From positions 62,001 through 126,000 of the forward strand of contig JBJMHZ010000054.1 of assembly GCA_045807125.1 (NCBI GenBank): 64,000 bases of DNA, read 5' to 3'. Positions 50,194 through 58,575 of the stretch are shown one piece after another. Every line of letters starts with the position of its first letter. Position 1 is the first letter of the stretch. This DNA is from JBJMHZ01 sp045807125 (GTDB lineage Bacteria > Actinomycetota > Actinomycetes > JAWWOL01). The position numbers and the translations under genes are program-made. The notes under the pieces were generated by a model. That model had not been told where the DNA came from, did not search any database, and worked only from the letters and a program-made list of their open reading frames with translations.

Positions 50194-51302
50194 CCCGTCG
50201 CCGCTCGTGGCCGGCTGCCCTGCCGCTCGCCGTGCTCGCGGGCGGAGGGACGGCGGCGGCCGCGCTCACCGCGGGCCTCGCGGCCGTGGTGGCGCTGTCC
50301 GCCCTCGGCGCGCTGGACGGCCGGACCGGCGCGAGCGTGCTCGTCGCGGTCGTCGTCGGCCTGCTGCCGGCGGCGGTGACCGGCTACGGGGCGTCGCGGC
50401 TGTCCGCGTCCCTGCACGAGCTCAACGCCGACGCGGTCCGCCGGCTCACCGAGCCGGGCACGTCGATGCTGCCGCGCCCCCGCTCGCGCGGCGCCCTGCT
50501 GCGGGCGAGCGCGGAGTTCGCCGCCCTCGAGCGGACGCTCGACGCGCTGCACCTGCGGGTCCGGGTCGCCGACGAGCTCGCCGAGCGCCGCCGGCGCACC
50601 GCCGAGACCGCCAGCGCCGGCATGTACGAGCTGCTGTCCGGCCTCGTCGCGGCGGAGGAGGGCACCCGCGGGCAGCTGTCCGCGGAGCTGCACGACACGG
50701 TCGCGCAGTCGCTCGCGCTGGCCCGCACGCTGCTGGCCGACGTGCTGTCATCCGGGCCGGTGCCGGCCCAGCTCGAGCGCGCCGCCGATTACGTCGCCGA
50801 GGCCGAGGAGCAGGTGCGCGCGGTCATGGCCCGCACCCGGCCGCCGGCCCTGCGCGACGGCGACCTCGCCCGCGCGGTGAGCATGCTGCGCGACGACATG
50901 GCTGCCCGCTACGGCCTCGCCGTCGAGGTGAGCTGGCCGGACGAGCCGTACCCGCTCTCGCTGGTCACCGCGATCACCGTCTACCGCTTCTTCCAGGAGG
51001 CGCTGGTCAACGTCGTCAAGCACGCCGACGTCGACGAGGCGGTCATCTCCCTGCAGGTCAGCGAGCACGAGATCGTCGCCGAGGTCCACGACGAGGGGCC
51101 GGGCTTCGACCCGGCGGCCGTGCGCCCGGACAAGGGCCGCCACGTCGGCCTCGGCCTGCTCCGCGAGCGGGTCCGCCTCGCCGGCGGCAGCCTGACCGTG
51201 GACGCCGCGCCGGGGGCCGGTACCCGGCTCGCCCTGCGCCTGCCCCGCGTCGGCGCCGCCGCGCGCACCGGCCCGCGGTCGGCCGCCCTGCTCGCCGGCT
51301 GA
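50190..51302 (+). CDS. NarL-type sensor histidine kinase
   Basis: 370 residues with two N-terminal membrane helices (about 8-32 and 42-65), a HAMP-like linker, and HisKA_3 with the phospho-acceptor in SAELHDTVAQSLALA. The HATPase domain has N box FFQEALVNVVKHADV, DEGPGFDP and GLGLLRERVRLAGG. The extracellular loop is only about 10 residues, so sensing must come from a partner, most likely the preceding membrane protein or the protease. GTG 50190 overlaps the upstream stop (GTGA). Cognate regulator: 46090-46773. Confidence 0.92.
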   Translation: MTRRRSWPAALPLAVLAGGGTAAAALTAGLAAVVALSALGALDGRTGASVLVAVVVGLLPAAVTGYGASRLSASLHELNADAVRRLTEPGTSMLPRPRSRGALLRASAEFAALERTLDALHLRVRVADELAERRRRTAETASAGMYELLSGLVAAEEGTRGQLSAELHDTVAQSLALARTLLADVLSSGPVPAQLERAADYVAEAEEQVRAVMARTRPPALRDGDLARAVSMLRDDMAARYGLAVEVSWPDEPYPLSLVTAITVYRFFQEALVNVVKHADVDEAVISLQVSEHEIVAEVHDEGPGFDPAAVRPDKGRHVGLGLLRERVRLAGGSLTVDAAPGAGTRLALRLPRVGAAARTGPRSAALLAG

Positions 51303-51305
51303 GCC

Positions 51306-51332
51306 GGCTGAGCCAGCTGAGCCAGCTCAGCC
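51306..51332. terminator. Bidirectional terminator-like hairpin
   Basis: GGCTGAGC (51306-51313) and GCTCAGCC (51325-51332) pair across an 11-nt loop that itself holds AGCT dyads. It lies between the convergent stops of the kinase (51302) and DUF3000 (51327) genes. The stretch is a run of GAGCC(A/G)GCT direct repeats. Confidence 0.5.
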
Positions 51333-51917
51333 GCCGCCGGCTCGCTTGCGCGGCGGCGGCAGCGGCGCGACGCCGGGCGCGACCGGCGGCAGGCCGCCCG
51401 CGTAGCAGAGGACGTCGCACCACGCGCGCAGGTGCGCGGACAGGTCGACGTCCAGCGGCGTCCACGACGCCCGTACCTCGACCTCAGCGCTCGTCGCCCG
51501 CCCGGCCATCGCGCCGAAGCTCTCCGACGCGGCCCTCGTCACCGTGCCCCCGGCCGCGGCGTAGGCCGCCCCGTGCGCCCCCAAGGCGTCGAGCAGCCAG
51601 CTCCAGCCCACCCCGCCGAGGAACGGGTCGGTCGCGATCTCGTGCTCGAGGTCGGCCCGGACGAACGCGACGATGCGCATCGGGCCGCCCCACGCCGGGT
51701 CGCCGGCCGGGTCGTAGAGCAGCACCAGCCGCCCGGTGGCGAGCTCGAGGCCGTCGTCGACGACCTCGGCGCCGAGGGCGAACGCGTGCGGCGCGAGCCG
51801 GGTCGGCGCCGGGGTCTCGGTCAGCACCACCTCGGCGCGGACGCTGACCGACCGCAGGCTCGTGACGGCCTCGGCGAAGGCCGCCGGAGCCGTGGGTGGC
51901 AGGTTGCCGGCGCGCAT
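51327..51917 (-). CDS. DUF3000 family protein
   Basis: 196 residues. FAEAVTSLRSVSVRAEVVLTE, LAPHAFALGAEVVD, GRLVLLYDPAGDPAWGGPMR and DPFLGGVGWSWLLDAL are the DUF3000 landmarks. Found next to RNase D and hemE across actinobacteria (M. tuberculosis Rv2680, as I recall). ATG 51917 is used; GTG 51923 is possible. Function unknown. Confidence 0.92.
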   Translation of the reverse strand: MRAGNLPPTAPAAFAEAVTSLRSVSVRAEVVLTETPAPTRLAPHAFALGAEVVDDGLELATGRLVLLYDPAGDPAWGGPMRIVAFVRADLEHEIATDPFLGGVGWSWLLDALGAHGAAYAAAGGTVTRAASESFGAMAGRATSAEVEVRASWTPLDVDLSAHLRAWCDVLCYAGGLPPVAPGVAPLPPPRKRAGGG

Positions 51918-52050
51918 GGGCACCAGCGTAGGTCGCCGCGGCCGGCGCGGGAGCCTGCGGCGCGCCGGGGCACGGCAACCTCTCCGCGCGGTCGCGACAC
52001 GCCGCCCGCGCCTCCCGCGCTCCCGTCACGGCGCGTGCGAAGGTCGTCGC

Positions 52051-52230
52051 GTGCTGGAAGACATGTTCTGCGTGATCTGCCGTACGGAGATGCCGTTCGA
52101 GCAGCCGCCGTGCGCCGACGGCCACGACGCCGACTGCGCCGAGTGGGTGTGCACCGCCTGCGGCGCCGCCATGCTGCGCGGCCAGGCACCGGCCGTGGTC
52201 GCCGTCTCGACCGGCATCGCCGCCGCTTAG
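52051..52230 (+). CDS. Small cysteine-rich (zinc-binding) protein
   Basis: 59 residues with six cysteines: CVIC near the N-terminus, then PPCADGHDADCAEW and CTAC. The spacing of CxxC pairs fits one or two structural zinc sites. GTG 52051 has GAAGG upstream. It lies between DUF3000 and hemE. I recognise no named family. Confidence 0.6.
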   Translation: MLEDMFCVICRTEMPFEQPPCADGHDADCAEWVCTACGAAMLRGQAPAVVAVSTGIAAA

Positions 52231-52303
52231 CCGCCGCTCGACCGCTGCTCCGCCGGGGCCGTCGCGGCGGGCGGTGCCGGGGTCGGCGTGGGAGCATCAG
52301 CCG

Positions 52304-53362
52304 GTGAGCAGCCCGTCCGGCCCGTCCAGCGCACCCGAGCGTCCCAGCCCGTTCCTCGACGCGTGCCGGCGCAAGCCGGTCCCGCACGCGCCGGTCTGGT
52401 TCATGCGCCAGGCGGGGCGGGCGCTGCCCGAGTACCGCAGGCTCCGCGAGGGCGTCGCCATGCTGGACGCCTGCCGCCGCCCCGACCTGATCCACGAGAT
52501 CACCATGCAGCCGGTGCGCCGCTACGGCGTCGACGCCGCGATCCTGTTCTCCGACATCGTGGTGCCGCTCGCGGCGGTCGGCGTCGACCTCGACATCGTC
52601 CCCGGCGTCGGGCCGGTCATCGCCCGGCCGGTGCGGGAGCCGGCCGACGTCGAGCGGTTGCGGCCGCTCGAGCCGGGCGACGTCGCGTACGTCGCCGAGG
52701 CGGTCCGATCGCTTCGCGCCGAGCTCGGCGGCACCGCGCTGATCGGCTTCGCCGGCGCGCCGTTCACGCTCGCGAGCTACCTCGTGGAGGGCGGTCCCTC
52801 GCGCAACCACGAGCGGACCAAGGCACTGATGTACTCCCGCGACCCGCTCTGGAGCGCGCTGCTCGACCGCCTCGCCGACATCGCCCTCGCGTTCCTGCGG
52901 GTGCAGGTCGAGGCCGGCGCGCAAGCGGTGCAGCTGTTCGACTCCTGGGCCGGTGCCCTGGCCGCCGCCGACTACGAGCGGTACGTGCTGCCGGCGTCGG
53001 CCCGGGTGCTCGACGGGCTGGCGGCCTCGGGCGTGCCCCGCATCCACTTCGGCGTCGGCACCGGCGAGCTGCTCGGCCTCATGGGCCGGGCCGGGGCCGA
53101 CGTCGTCGGGGTCGACTGGCGGGTGCCGCTCGACGTCGCGGTCGACCGGATCGGCCCCGGCCGCGCGGTGCAGGGCAACCTCGACCCGGCGGTGGCCTTC
53201 GCGCCGTGGCCCGTGGTGGCCGAGCGGGTGCGCGAGGTGCTGCGGGCCGGGCGGGCCGCCGAGGGGCACGTGTTCAACCTCGGGCATGGCGTGCTGCCCG
53301 GCACCGACCCCGACGTGCTGACCCGCGTCGTCGAGCTCGTCCACGAGGAGTCCGCCAGGTGA
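52304..53362 (+). CDS. hemE: Uroporphyrinogen decarboxylase
   Basis: 352 residues. Decarboxylates uroporphyrinogen III to coproporphyrinogen III. The family's start motif PVWFMRQAGRALPEYR supplies the catalytic Arg/Asp region, followed by ILFSDIVVPLAAVGVD, FAGAPFTLASYLVEGG and HVFNLGHGVLPGTDPD. GTG 52304 has GGGAG about 10 nt upstream. The stop overlaps the ferrochelatase start, so both enzymes are co-translated. Confidence 0.97.
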   Translation: MSSPSGPSSAPERPSPFLDACRRKPVPHAPVWFMRQAGRALPEYRRLREGVAMLDACRRPDLIHEITMQPVRRYGVDAAILFSDIVVPLAAVGVDLDIVPGVGPVIARPVREPADVERLRPLEPGDVAYVAEAVRSLRAELGGTALIGFAGAPFTLASYLVEGGPSRNHERTKALMYSRDPLWSALLDRLADIALAFLRVQVEAGAQAVQLFDSWAGALAAADYERYVLPASARVLDGLAASGVPRIHFGVGTGELLGLMGRAGADVVGVDWRVPLDVAVDRIGPGRAVQGNLDPAVAFAPWPVVAERVREVLRAGRAAEGHVFNLGHGVLPGTDPDVLTRVVELVHEESAR

Positions 53363-54276
53363 GAGCGCCGATCGGCGTCCTCGCCATGGCGTACGGGACG
53401 CCGCGCGACCGCGACGGCATCGAGGCGTACTACACCGACATCAGGCGCGGCCGCCCGCCCACGCCGGAGCTGCTCGCCCAGCTGGTGGCGCGCTACGACG
53501 CGCTCGGCGGCACGTTCCCGCTGCGGGCGCTGACGGCGGCGCAGTGCGCGGGGCTGCAGGCCGCGCTCGACGACGTCGACGCCGGCCGCTACGCCGTCGC
53601 GCTCGGGCAGAAGCACGCCCAGCCGAGCGTCGAGGACGGCGTGCGCGAGCTGGCCGGGCGCGGCGCCCACCGGGTGGTCGGCCTGGTGCTGGCGCCGCAC
53701 TACTCGCGGTTCTCCGTCGGGGAGTACGCCGAGCGGGCCGCCGCCGAGGGCGAGCTGGCCGGGGTGCCGGTTGAGACCGTCGAGTCGTGGCACCTGCTGC
53801 CCGCGTACGTCGACTTCCTCGCCGCGGCGGTGACCGACGCGCTCGCCGCCGTCCCGCCCGGCAGCGACGTGCTGTTCACCGCGCACTCGCTGCCCGAGCG
53901 CATCCTGGCCACCGGCGACCCGTACCCGGCGCAGCTGCGCGAGACCGCCGAGGCGGTGGCCGGGCGGCTGCGGCTCGACCGGTGGGCCGTTGGCTGGCAG
54001 TCGGCCGGGCGCACCCCCGAGCCGTGGCTCGGGCCGGACGTGCTCGAGGTGGTGCGGGCCAGGGCAGCCGCCGGGGCGGCCGGTCTCGTGGCGTGCGCGT
54101 GCGGCTTCGTCGCCGATCACCTGGAGGTGGCCTACGACCTCGACATCGAGGCGGCCGGGCTCGCCGCGTCGCTCGGGCTGCCGTTCGCCCGCACCCGGTC
54201 GGTCAACGACGACGCCGGCGTGCTGCGCGAGCTGGCCCGGCTCGTGGCTGACCGGGCCGACCGGGCCGCCCCGTGA
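53359..54276 (+). CDS. hemH: Ferrochelatase (coproporphyrin ferrochelatase type)
   Basis: 305 residues. VLAMAYGTPRDRDGIEAYY is the ferrochelatase start, the metal-binding His lies in VLFTAHSLPERI and the conserved Glu in CGFVADHLEVAYDLD. The neighbouring hemY and hemQ genes imply the coproporphyrin-dependent route, so the likely substrate is coproporphyrin III (CpfC). It lacks an N-terminal membrane segment, as expected for the soluble Gram-positive type. Start GTG overlaps the hemE stop. Confidence 0.95.
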   Translation: MRAPIGVLAMAYGTPRDRDGIEAYYTDIRRGRPPTPELLAQLVARYDALGGTFPLRALTAAQCAGLQAALDDVDAGRYAVALGQKHAQPSVEDGVRELAGRGAHRVVGLVLAPHYSRFSVGEYAERAAAEGELAGVPVETVESWHLLPAYVDFLAAAVTDALAAVPPGSDVLFTAHSLPERILATGDPYPAQLRETAEAVAGRLRLDRWAVGWQSAGRTPEPWLGPDVLEVVRARAAAGAAGLVACACGFVADHLEVAYDLDIEAAGLAASLGLPFARTRSVNDDAGVLRELARLVADRADRAAP

Positions 54277-54309
54277 CCGACCGGCCCGGTCGGGTGGGCT
54301 GAGCGCGGC

Positions 54310-55278
54310 TCAGGCCTCCGGCGCGGGTGCCGGCGCCCGCGTCCCACGGCGGTCGCGCACCGCGCGCCTGCCCCACCACCAGGCGGCGCCGAGCAGGGCG
54401 AGGACCACGGCGAAGGGCAGCACCGCGCCGAGGACGACGACGAGCGCGACCACGGCGGTGGTGAAGGCGTGCCAGCCGCCGCGCAGGCCGGCGAGGAAGC
54501 TGGTGCCGCGGTCGAGGCTCGCCGCCGGCGCCGGGTGCCCGGCCTTGGTGAGCTGGAGGCTGATCGAGCTCAGCGCTACCTGGTCGGTGAGCAGCCCGAG
54601 CCGTCCCTCGAGCGACTCGAGGTCGGACTCCCGGCTGGTCAGCTCGCCCTCGATGTCGACGATCTGCCCGACGGTGGTCGCCCTGGCGAGCAGGGCGCGC
54701 ACCCGCGCGACGCTGGCGCGGGCGGTCGCGACCCGGCTGGTGAGGTCGACCACCTGGTCGCTGACGTCCTCGGCGCTCGCCGACGTCGACAGCCGGGTGC
54801 CGAGCCGGCCGAGGGCGGCCCGTACCTCGGTGAACTTCGCCGCCGGCACCTTGAACGCGAGGTCGTCGCTGTCGTTGCCGCTCTGCTGCTCGCTCGCGAG
54901 GTAGCCGCCGGCCGCGGTCACGATGTCGGTGGCCCTGGCCGCCTGCGCCGCCACGTCGCGGACCCGCAGCGCTAGCTCGGCGCGGTAGACGATGGAGCGG
55001 TCGACGTCGGTGCCGGGGCGCAGCAGGACGCGGCCGGGCGGCAAGGCGCTCGACCCCGACCTGGCGCCGCCCGCCTTGGCCGGCATGCGACCGGCGGTGC
55101 CGGTCCCGCCGCCCGCCACGTCGCCGGCGCCCGCCGCAGGGGCGGCCTGCCCGCCGGCGGACGAGCTCCCGGCCCCTTCGCCGCTGCCGCCGCACCCGCT
55201 CGTCACCAGGATCGCCGTCAGGCCGAGCGCGGCGCCGACCGCCGGGCGCCGCCACCGCCGTGCCGAAGCTGTCGTCAT
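54310..55278 (-). CDS. DUF4349 lipoprotein
   Basis: 322 residues. Signal peptide with lipobox VTSGCGGSG (Cys near residue 29), a Gly/Ala linker, the DUF4349 domain (about 90-260: YRAELALRVRDVAAQAARAT, GYLASEQQSGNDSDDL, VVDLTSRVATARASVARV) with heptad-like coiled-coil helices, and one C-terminal membrane helix (about 277-305). ATG 55278 has AGGAG upstream. Anchored at both ends to the membrane; function unknown. It interrupts the heme genes on the opposite strand. Confidence 0.9.
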   Translation of the reverse strand: MTTASARRWRRPAVGAALGLTAILVTSGCGGSGEGAGSSSAGGQAAPAAGAGDVAGGGTGTAGRMPAKAGGARSGSSALPPGRVLLRPGTDVDRSIVYRAELALRVRDVAAQAARATDIVTAAGGYLASEQQSGNDSDDLAFKVPAAKFTEVRAALGRLGTRLSTSASAEDVSDQVVDLTSRVATARASVARVRALLARATTVGQIVDIEGELTSRESDLESLEGRLGLLTDQVALSSISLQLTKAGHPAPAASLDRGTSFLAGLRGGWHAFTTAVVALVVVLGAVLPFAVVLALLGAAWWWGRRAVRDRRGTRAPAPAPEA

Positions 55279-55430
55279 CCGCCCGCTCCTGTCCGTGTCC
55301 AGCCAGCTGCCGCCCCGGCCTGCGTGCGGGGCGCCGTCGGTGGTGAGACAGCGGCCCGAGCGCTCCGGTTTCACCGGCTCGGGAACGATCCGGTAACGCC
55401 GCCCCTCCCGCGCCGTGGCAGGGTGAGCGC

Positions 55431-56855
55431 GTGAGCGAGGTGCCCGGCCGTGCCGGTGATGCGCCGCACCGGCACGCCGTCGTGGTGGGCGGCGGGATCG
55501 CCGGGCTGGCCGCGGCGCACCGGCTGGCCCGCGCGGCGCCGCCCGGCACGGCCGTGACGCTGCTGGAGGGCTCCCCGGCGCTCGGCGGCAAGCTGCGCAC
55601 GAGCGAGCTTGCCGGCCTCGCCGTCGACGAGGGGGCCGAGGCGCTGCTCGCCCGCGTCCCGGAGGCGCTCGCGCTGGCCCGCGAGGTCGGGCTCGGCGAC
55701 GACCTGGTGCACCCGGCGACGACGCAGGCGGCGCTCTGGACCCGCGGCGCGCTGCGGCCGATCCCGGCCGGCACCGTCATGGGCGTGCCAGGCGACCTCG
55801 CCGCCCTCGCGCGCTCGGGGGTGCTCTCGTCCGCCGGGCTGCTTCGCATGACGCTCGACGTCGCGCTCCCGCGCACGCCGATCGGCGACGACGTCGCCGT
55901 CGGCTGGTACGTCGCGCAGCGGCTCGGCCGCGAGGTGGTCGACCGGCTGGTCGACCCGCTGCTCGGCGGCGTCTACGCGGGCCGCGCGGCCGAGCTGTCC
56001 CTCGCCGCCACCGTGCCGGCCCTGGCTGCCCGGGCGCGCGAGCGCCGCTCGCTGGTGGCCGCCGCGCGAGCCAGCCGTAGCACCGGCACCGGCCCCGTCT
56101 TCGGGGCGGTCCGCGGCGGGCTCGGCCGGCTCGCCGCAGCCGTCGCGGACGCCGCCGCGGCCGCGGGCGCGCAGGTGCGCACCGGCGCGATGGTGCGCGA
56201 GCTGGCCAGGTCGCCGGACGGCTGGCTGCTGACGGTGGGGCCCACCCGCGACGAGGAGCTGGTGCGCGCCGACGTCGTGGTGCTCGCGCTGCCGGCGCGA
56301 CCGGCGGCCCGGCTGCTGCGCGACGCCGTTCCCGCCGCGGCGCGCGAGCTCGACGGCATCGACTACGCGAGCATGGCGCTGGTGACGCTCGTCCTCGATG
56401 CCGGATCGCTGCCCCGGCTGCCCGGCTCCGGCTTCCTGGTGCCGGCCGTCGAGGGACGACTGGTCAAGGCGGCGACCTTCCTCACCCGCAAGTGGCCGTG
56501 GCTCGCGGAGCGGGCGCCGGGCCTCGAGGTGATCCGCTGCTCGGTCGGCCGTCACGGCGATGCGTCCGACGTGCAGCGCGACGACGACGACCTGGTCGCC
56601 GGCTGCCTCGCCGACCTGTCCGCCGCCCTCGGCGGCGGCGGCCGGCTGGTCGCCTCCCGGGTGACCCGCTGGGGTGGCGGGCTGCCGCAGTACGCCGTCG
56701 GTCACCGGGCCCGCGTCGAGCGCATCAAGGCCGCCGTCGCGGCGCATCCGACGCTCGCCGTGTGCGGCGCGGCGTACGACGGGATCGGCGTCCCGGCCTG
56801 CATCCGCACCGCCGGGTGCGCCGTGGACCGCGCACTGGCGGCCCTCGCCGGCTGA
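55431..56855 (+). CDS. hemY: Coproporphyrinogen III oxidase (HemY/CgoX type)
   Basis: 474-residue FAD enzyme. The dinucleotide-binding VVVGGGIAGLAAAHRLA, EGSPALGGKLRT and the C-terminal FAD element AYDGIGVPACIRTAGCAVDRAL are clear. In Gram-positives this enzyme oxidises coproporphyrinogen III to coproporphyrin III before iron insertion. GTG 55431; hemQ follows after 14 nt, so they form an operon. Confidence 0.95.
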   Translation: MSEVPGRAGDAPHRHAVVVGGGIAGLAAAHRLARAAPPGTAVTLLEGSPALGGKLRTSELAGLAVDEGAEALLARVPEALALAREVGLGDDLVHPATTQAALWTRGALRPIPAGTVMGVPGDLAALARSGVLSSAGLLRMTLDVALPRTPIGDDVAVGWYVAQRLGREVVDRLVDPLLGGVYAGRAAELSLAATVPALAARARERRSLVAAARASRSTGTGPVFGAVRGGLGRLAAAVADAAAAAGAQVRTGAMVRELARSPDGWLLTVGPTRDEELVRADVVVLALPARPAARLLRDAVPAAARELDGIDYASMALVTLVLDAGSLPRLPGSGFLVPAVEGRLVKAATFLTRKWPWLAERAPGLEVIRCSVGRHGDASDVQRDDDDLVAGCLADLSAALGGGGRLVASRVTRWGGGLPQYAVGHRARVERIKAAVAAHPTLAVCGAAYDGIGVPACIRTAGCAVDRALAALAG

Positions 56856-56869
56856 GGGACAATCGAGCC

Positions 56870-57619
56870 ATGACCGACGAGCCCCTGATCACGGATGAGA
56901 CCAGCGCCGCGAGCGGCCGGACGAGGCCCAGGGCGCGCGATCTCAACAACGAGATCCGTTACGTGCTCTACGCGGTCTTCCGCGCCCGCACCGGTGCCGG
57001 CGGCCTCGACGACGCCGACCGCGCGGCTGCCGCTGTCGAGGTGCAGGAGGTGCTCGACGGGTATGCGGCGAAGGGCGTCCTCACCCGGGGCTGCTACGAC
57101 GTGTCCGGCTTCCGCTCCGACGCCGACCTGATGATGTGGTGGGTCGCGCCGAGCGCCGACGACCTCCAGGAGGTCAACGCGGCCTTCCGGCGCACCCGGC
57201 TGGGGCGGGCCTGCGAGCCGGTGTGGAGCGCGATGGGCCTGCACCGCCCGGCGGAGTTCAACAAGGGCCACATCCCGGCCTACCTCGCGGGGGAGGACCC
57301 GGGGCGCTACGTGTGCGTCTACCCGTTCGTGCGCTCGTACGAGTGGTACCTGCTGCCCGACGCCGAGCGCCGGGCGCTGCTGGCCGAGCACGGGCGGATG
57401 GCTCGCGACTTCCCCGACGTGCGAGCCAACACGGTCGCCGCGTTCGCGCTGGGCGATTACGAGTGGATGCTCGCCTTCGAGGCCGACGAGCTGCACCGCA
57501 TCGTCGACCTGATGCGCCACCTGCGCGGGGCCACCGCCCGCCTGCACACCCGGATCGAGATCCCCTTCTACACCGGGCCGCGCAAGCCCGTCGCGGAGAT
57601 CATCGCCGCCCTGCCGTGA
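56870..57619 (+). CDS. hemQ: Coproheme decarboxylase (chlorite-dismutase family HemQ/ChdC)
   Basis: 249 residues. The catalytic Tyr is in YPFVRSYEWYLLP and the heme-ligating His in LAEHGRMARDFPDVRANTV; the C-terminal RIEIPFYTGPRK is a family hallmark. Converts coproheme to heme b by two decarboxylations, the last step of the coproporphyrin-dependent pathway whose other enzymes HemE, HemH and HemY are encoded just upstream. The N-terminal 25 residues are disordered. Confidence 0.96.
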   Translation: MTDEPLITDETSAASGRTRPRARDLNNEIRYVLYAVFRARTGAGGLDDADRAAAAVEVQEVLDGYAAKGVLTRGCYDVSGFRSDADLMMWWVAPSADDLQEVNAAFRRTRLGRACEPVWSAMGLHRPAEFNKGHIPAYLAGEDPGRYVCVYPFVRSYEWYLLPDAERRALLAEHGRMARDFPDVRANTVAAFALGDYEWMLAFEADELHRIVDLMRHLRGATARLHTRIEIPFYTGPRKPVAEIIAALP

Positions 57620-57640
57620 GGCGCCGGCCGTAGGTCCGGC

Positions 57641-57835
57641 TCAGCCGCGACGCGCCGTCTCGACCCGGCCGGCGGCGTCGAGGGTGACGTTGATGCGGTC
57701 CTCGGCGTACTCCATGGTGTAGGCCCGGTCCGGCTCGATCACCCGCAGCCGCAGGCCCTCCTCGGACGCGACGCGAGCCGCCTCTTCGGGGGTCAACCCG
57801 ATGAGGCGGCTCGCGACGTCGTGCTCGTCGTTCAC
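57641..57835 (-). CDS. Peptidase inhibitor I78-like small protein
   Basis: 64 residues: LIGLTPEEAARVASEEGLRL, then YTMEYAEDRINVTLDAAGRV. The end resembles the inhibitory-loop region of I78/potato-inhibitor-I proteins (RINVTLD). No signal peptide. GTG 57835; weak ribosome site. Converges with hemQ. Inhibitor activity is inferred from similarity only. Confidence 0.65.
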   Translation of the reverse strand: MNDEHDVASRLIGLTPEEAARVASEEGLRLRVIEPDRAYTMEYAEDRINVTLDAAGRVETARRG

Positions 57836-57859
57836 CGGTGGGCCGGCATGCAGCCGGCT

Positions 57860-58015
57860 CTACCAGTAGTGCCGGCGGCCGCCGACCGCGCGGCCCATGG
57901 AGCCCAGGATCCAGAGGATGACCCCGATGACGAGAAGGATGATCCCGATCGTCCAGAGGATCGAGCTGCCGATGATGAAGCCCACGATGAGAAGTATGAG
58001 CCCGAGGATGATCAC
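57860..58015 (-). CDS. Small two-helix membrane protein (DUF6131-like)
   Basis: 51 residues: two hydrophobic helices (VIILGLILLIVGFIIG and WTIGIILLVIGVILWILG) and a C-terminal GRAVGGRRHYW, a pattern I recall for DUF6131 proteins. GTG 58015 is chosen because AGGAGG lies 6 nt upstream; the open frame continues upstream without support. Function unknown; possibly co-transcribed with the I78-like gene. Confidence 0.75.
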   Translation of the reverse strand: MIILGLILLIVGFIIGSSILWTIGIILLVIGVILWILGSMGRAVGGRRHYW

Positions 58016-58139
58016 TGCCTGCCTCCTGACAGAGCCCGGGACGCCCCGGTTGCGTGCGGTGATCATGCCCAGGTGGGCCGAAGTCATGCGTGCCGCGGGC
58101 ACCGATTCGCGGGAGCGGTAGATCGGCCTGACCGGGTGG

Positions 58140-58541
58140 TTAGGTAGCGGTCTCGAAGGTGAGCGAGACCGAGTTCATGCAGTAGCGGTCCCCGGTCGGC
58201 GTCTGGGGGGCGTCGTCGAAGAGATGCCCGAGGTGCGAGCCGCAGCGGGCGCACCGCACCTCGGTGCGGGTCATCCCGTGGCTGTGGTCGGGGATCAGCT
58301 CGACCGCGTCGGAGCGCTCCGGGGCGTAGAAGCTCGGCCAGCCGCAGTGCGAGTCGAACTTCGTCTCGCTGCGGAACAGCTCGTTGCCGCAGGCCCGGCA
58401 GCGGTAGACGCCGACCCGCTTCTCGTCGAGCAGCGGCCCGGTGCCCGGCGGCTCGGTGGCCGCCTTGCGCAGCACGGCGTACTCATCGCGGCCCAGCTCG
58501 GTGCGCCACTCCTCGTCCGTCTTCTCCACCTCGTAGCCCAT
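58140..58541 (-). CDS. msrB: Peptide methionine (R)-S-oxide reductase
   Basis: 133 residues. Two CxxC zinc knuckles (CRACG, CARCG), the substrate motif CGWPSFY and the catalytic Cys in GDRYCMNSVSLTF. Repairs methionine-R-sulfoxide in proteins in the cytosol. ATG 58541 agrees with the family's usual N-terminus. Same relative place after hemQ as in mycobacteria. Confidence 0.97.
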   Translation of the reverse strand: MGYEVEKTDEEWRTELGRDEYAVLRKAATEPPGTGPLLDEKRVGVYRCRACGNELFRSETKFDSHCGWPSFYAPERSDAVELIPDHSHGMTRTEVRCARCGSHLGHLFDDAPQTPTGDRYCMNSVSLTFETAT

Positions 58542-58575
58542 GGCTGCAGCGTACGTCGCGGGTAGCGTCGCGGGC

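Noticed and set aside
50594..50800. Kinase region considered as a hybrid receiver
   Set aside because: Only coiled-coil and HisKA_3 motifs are present; no receiver Asp.
57620..57640. GCCGG/CCGGC dyad after hemQ as terminator
   Set aside because: Only five paired bases; too weak to call.
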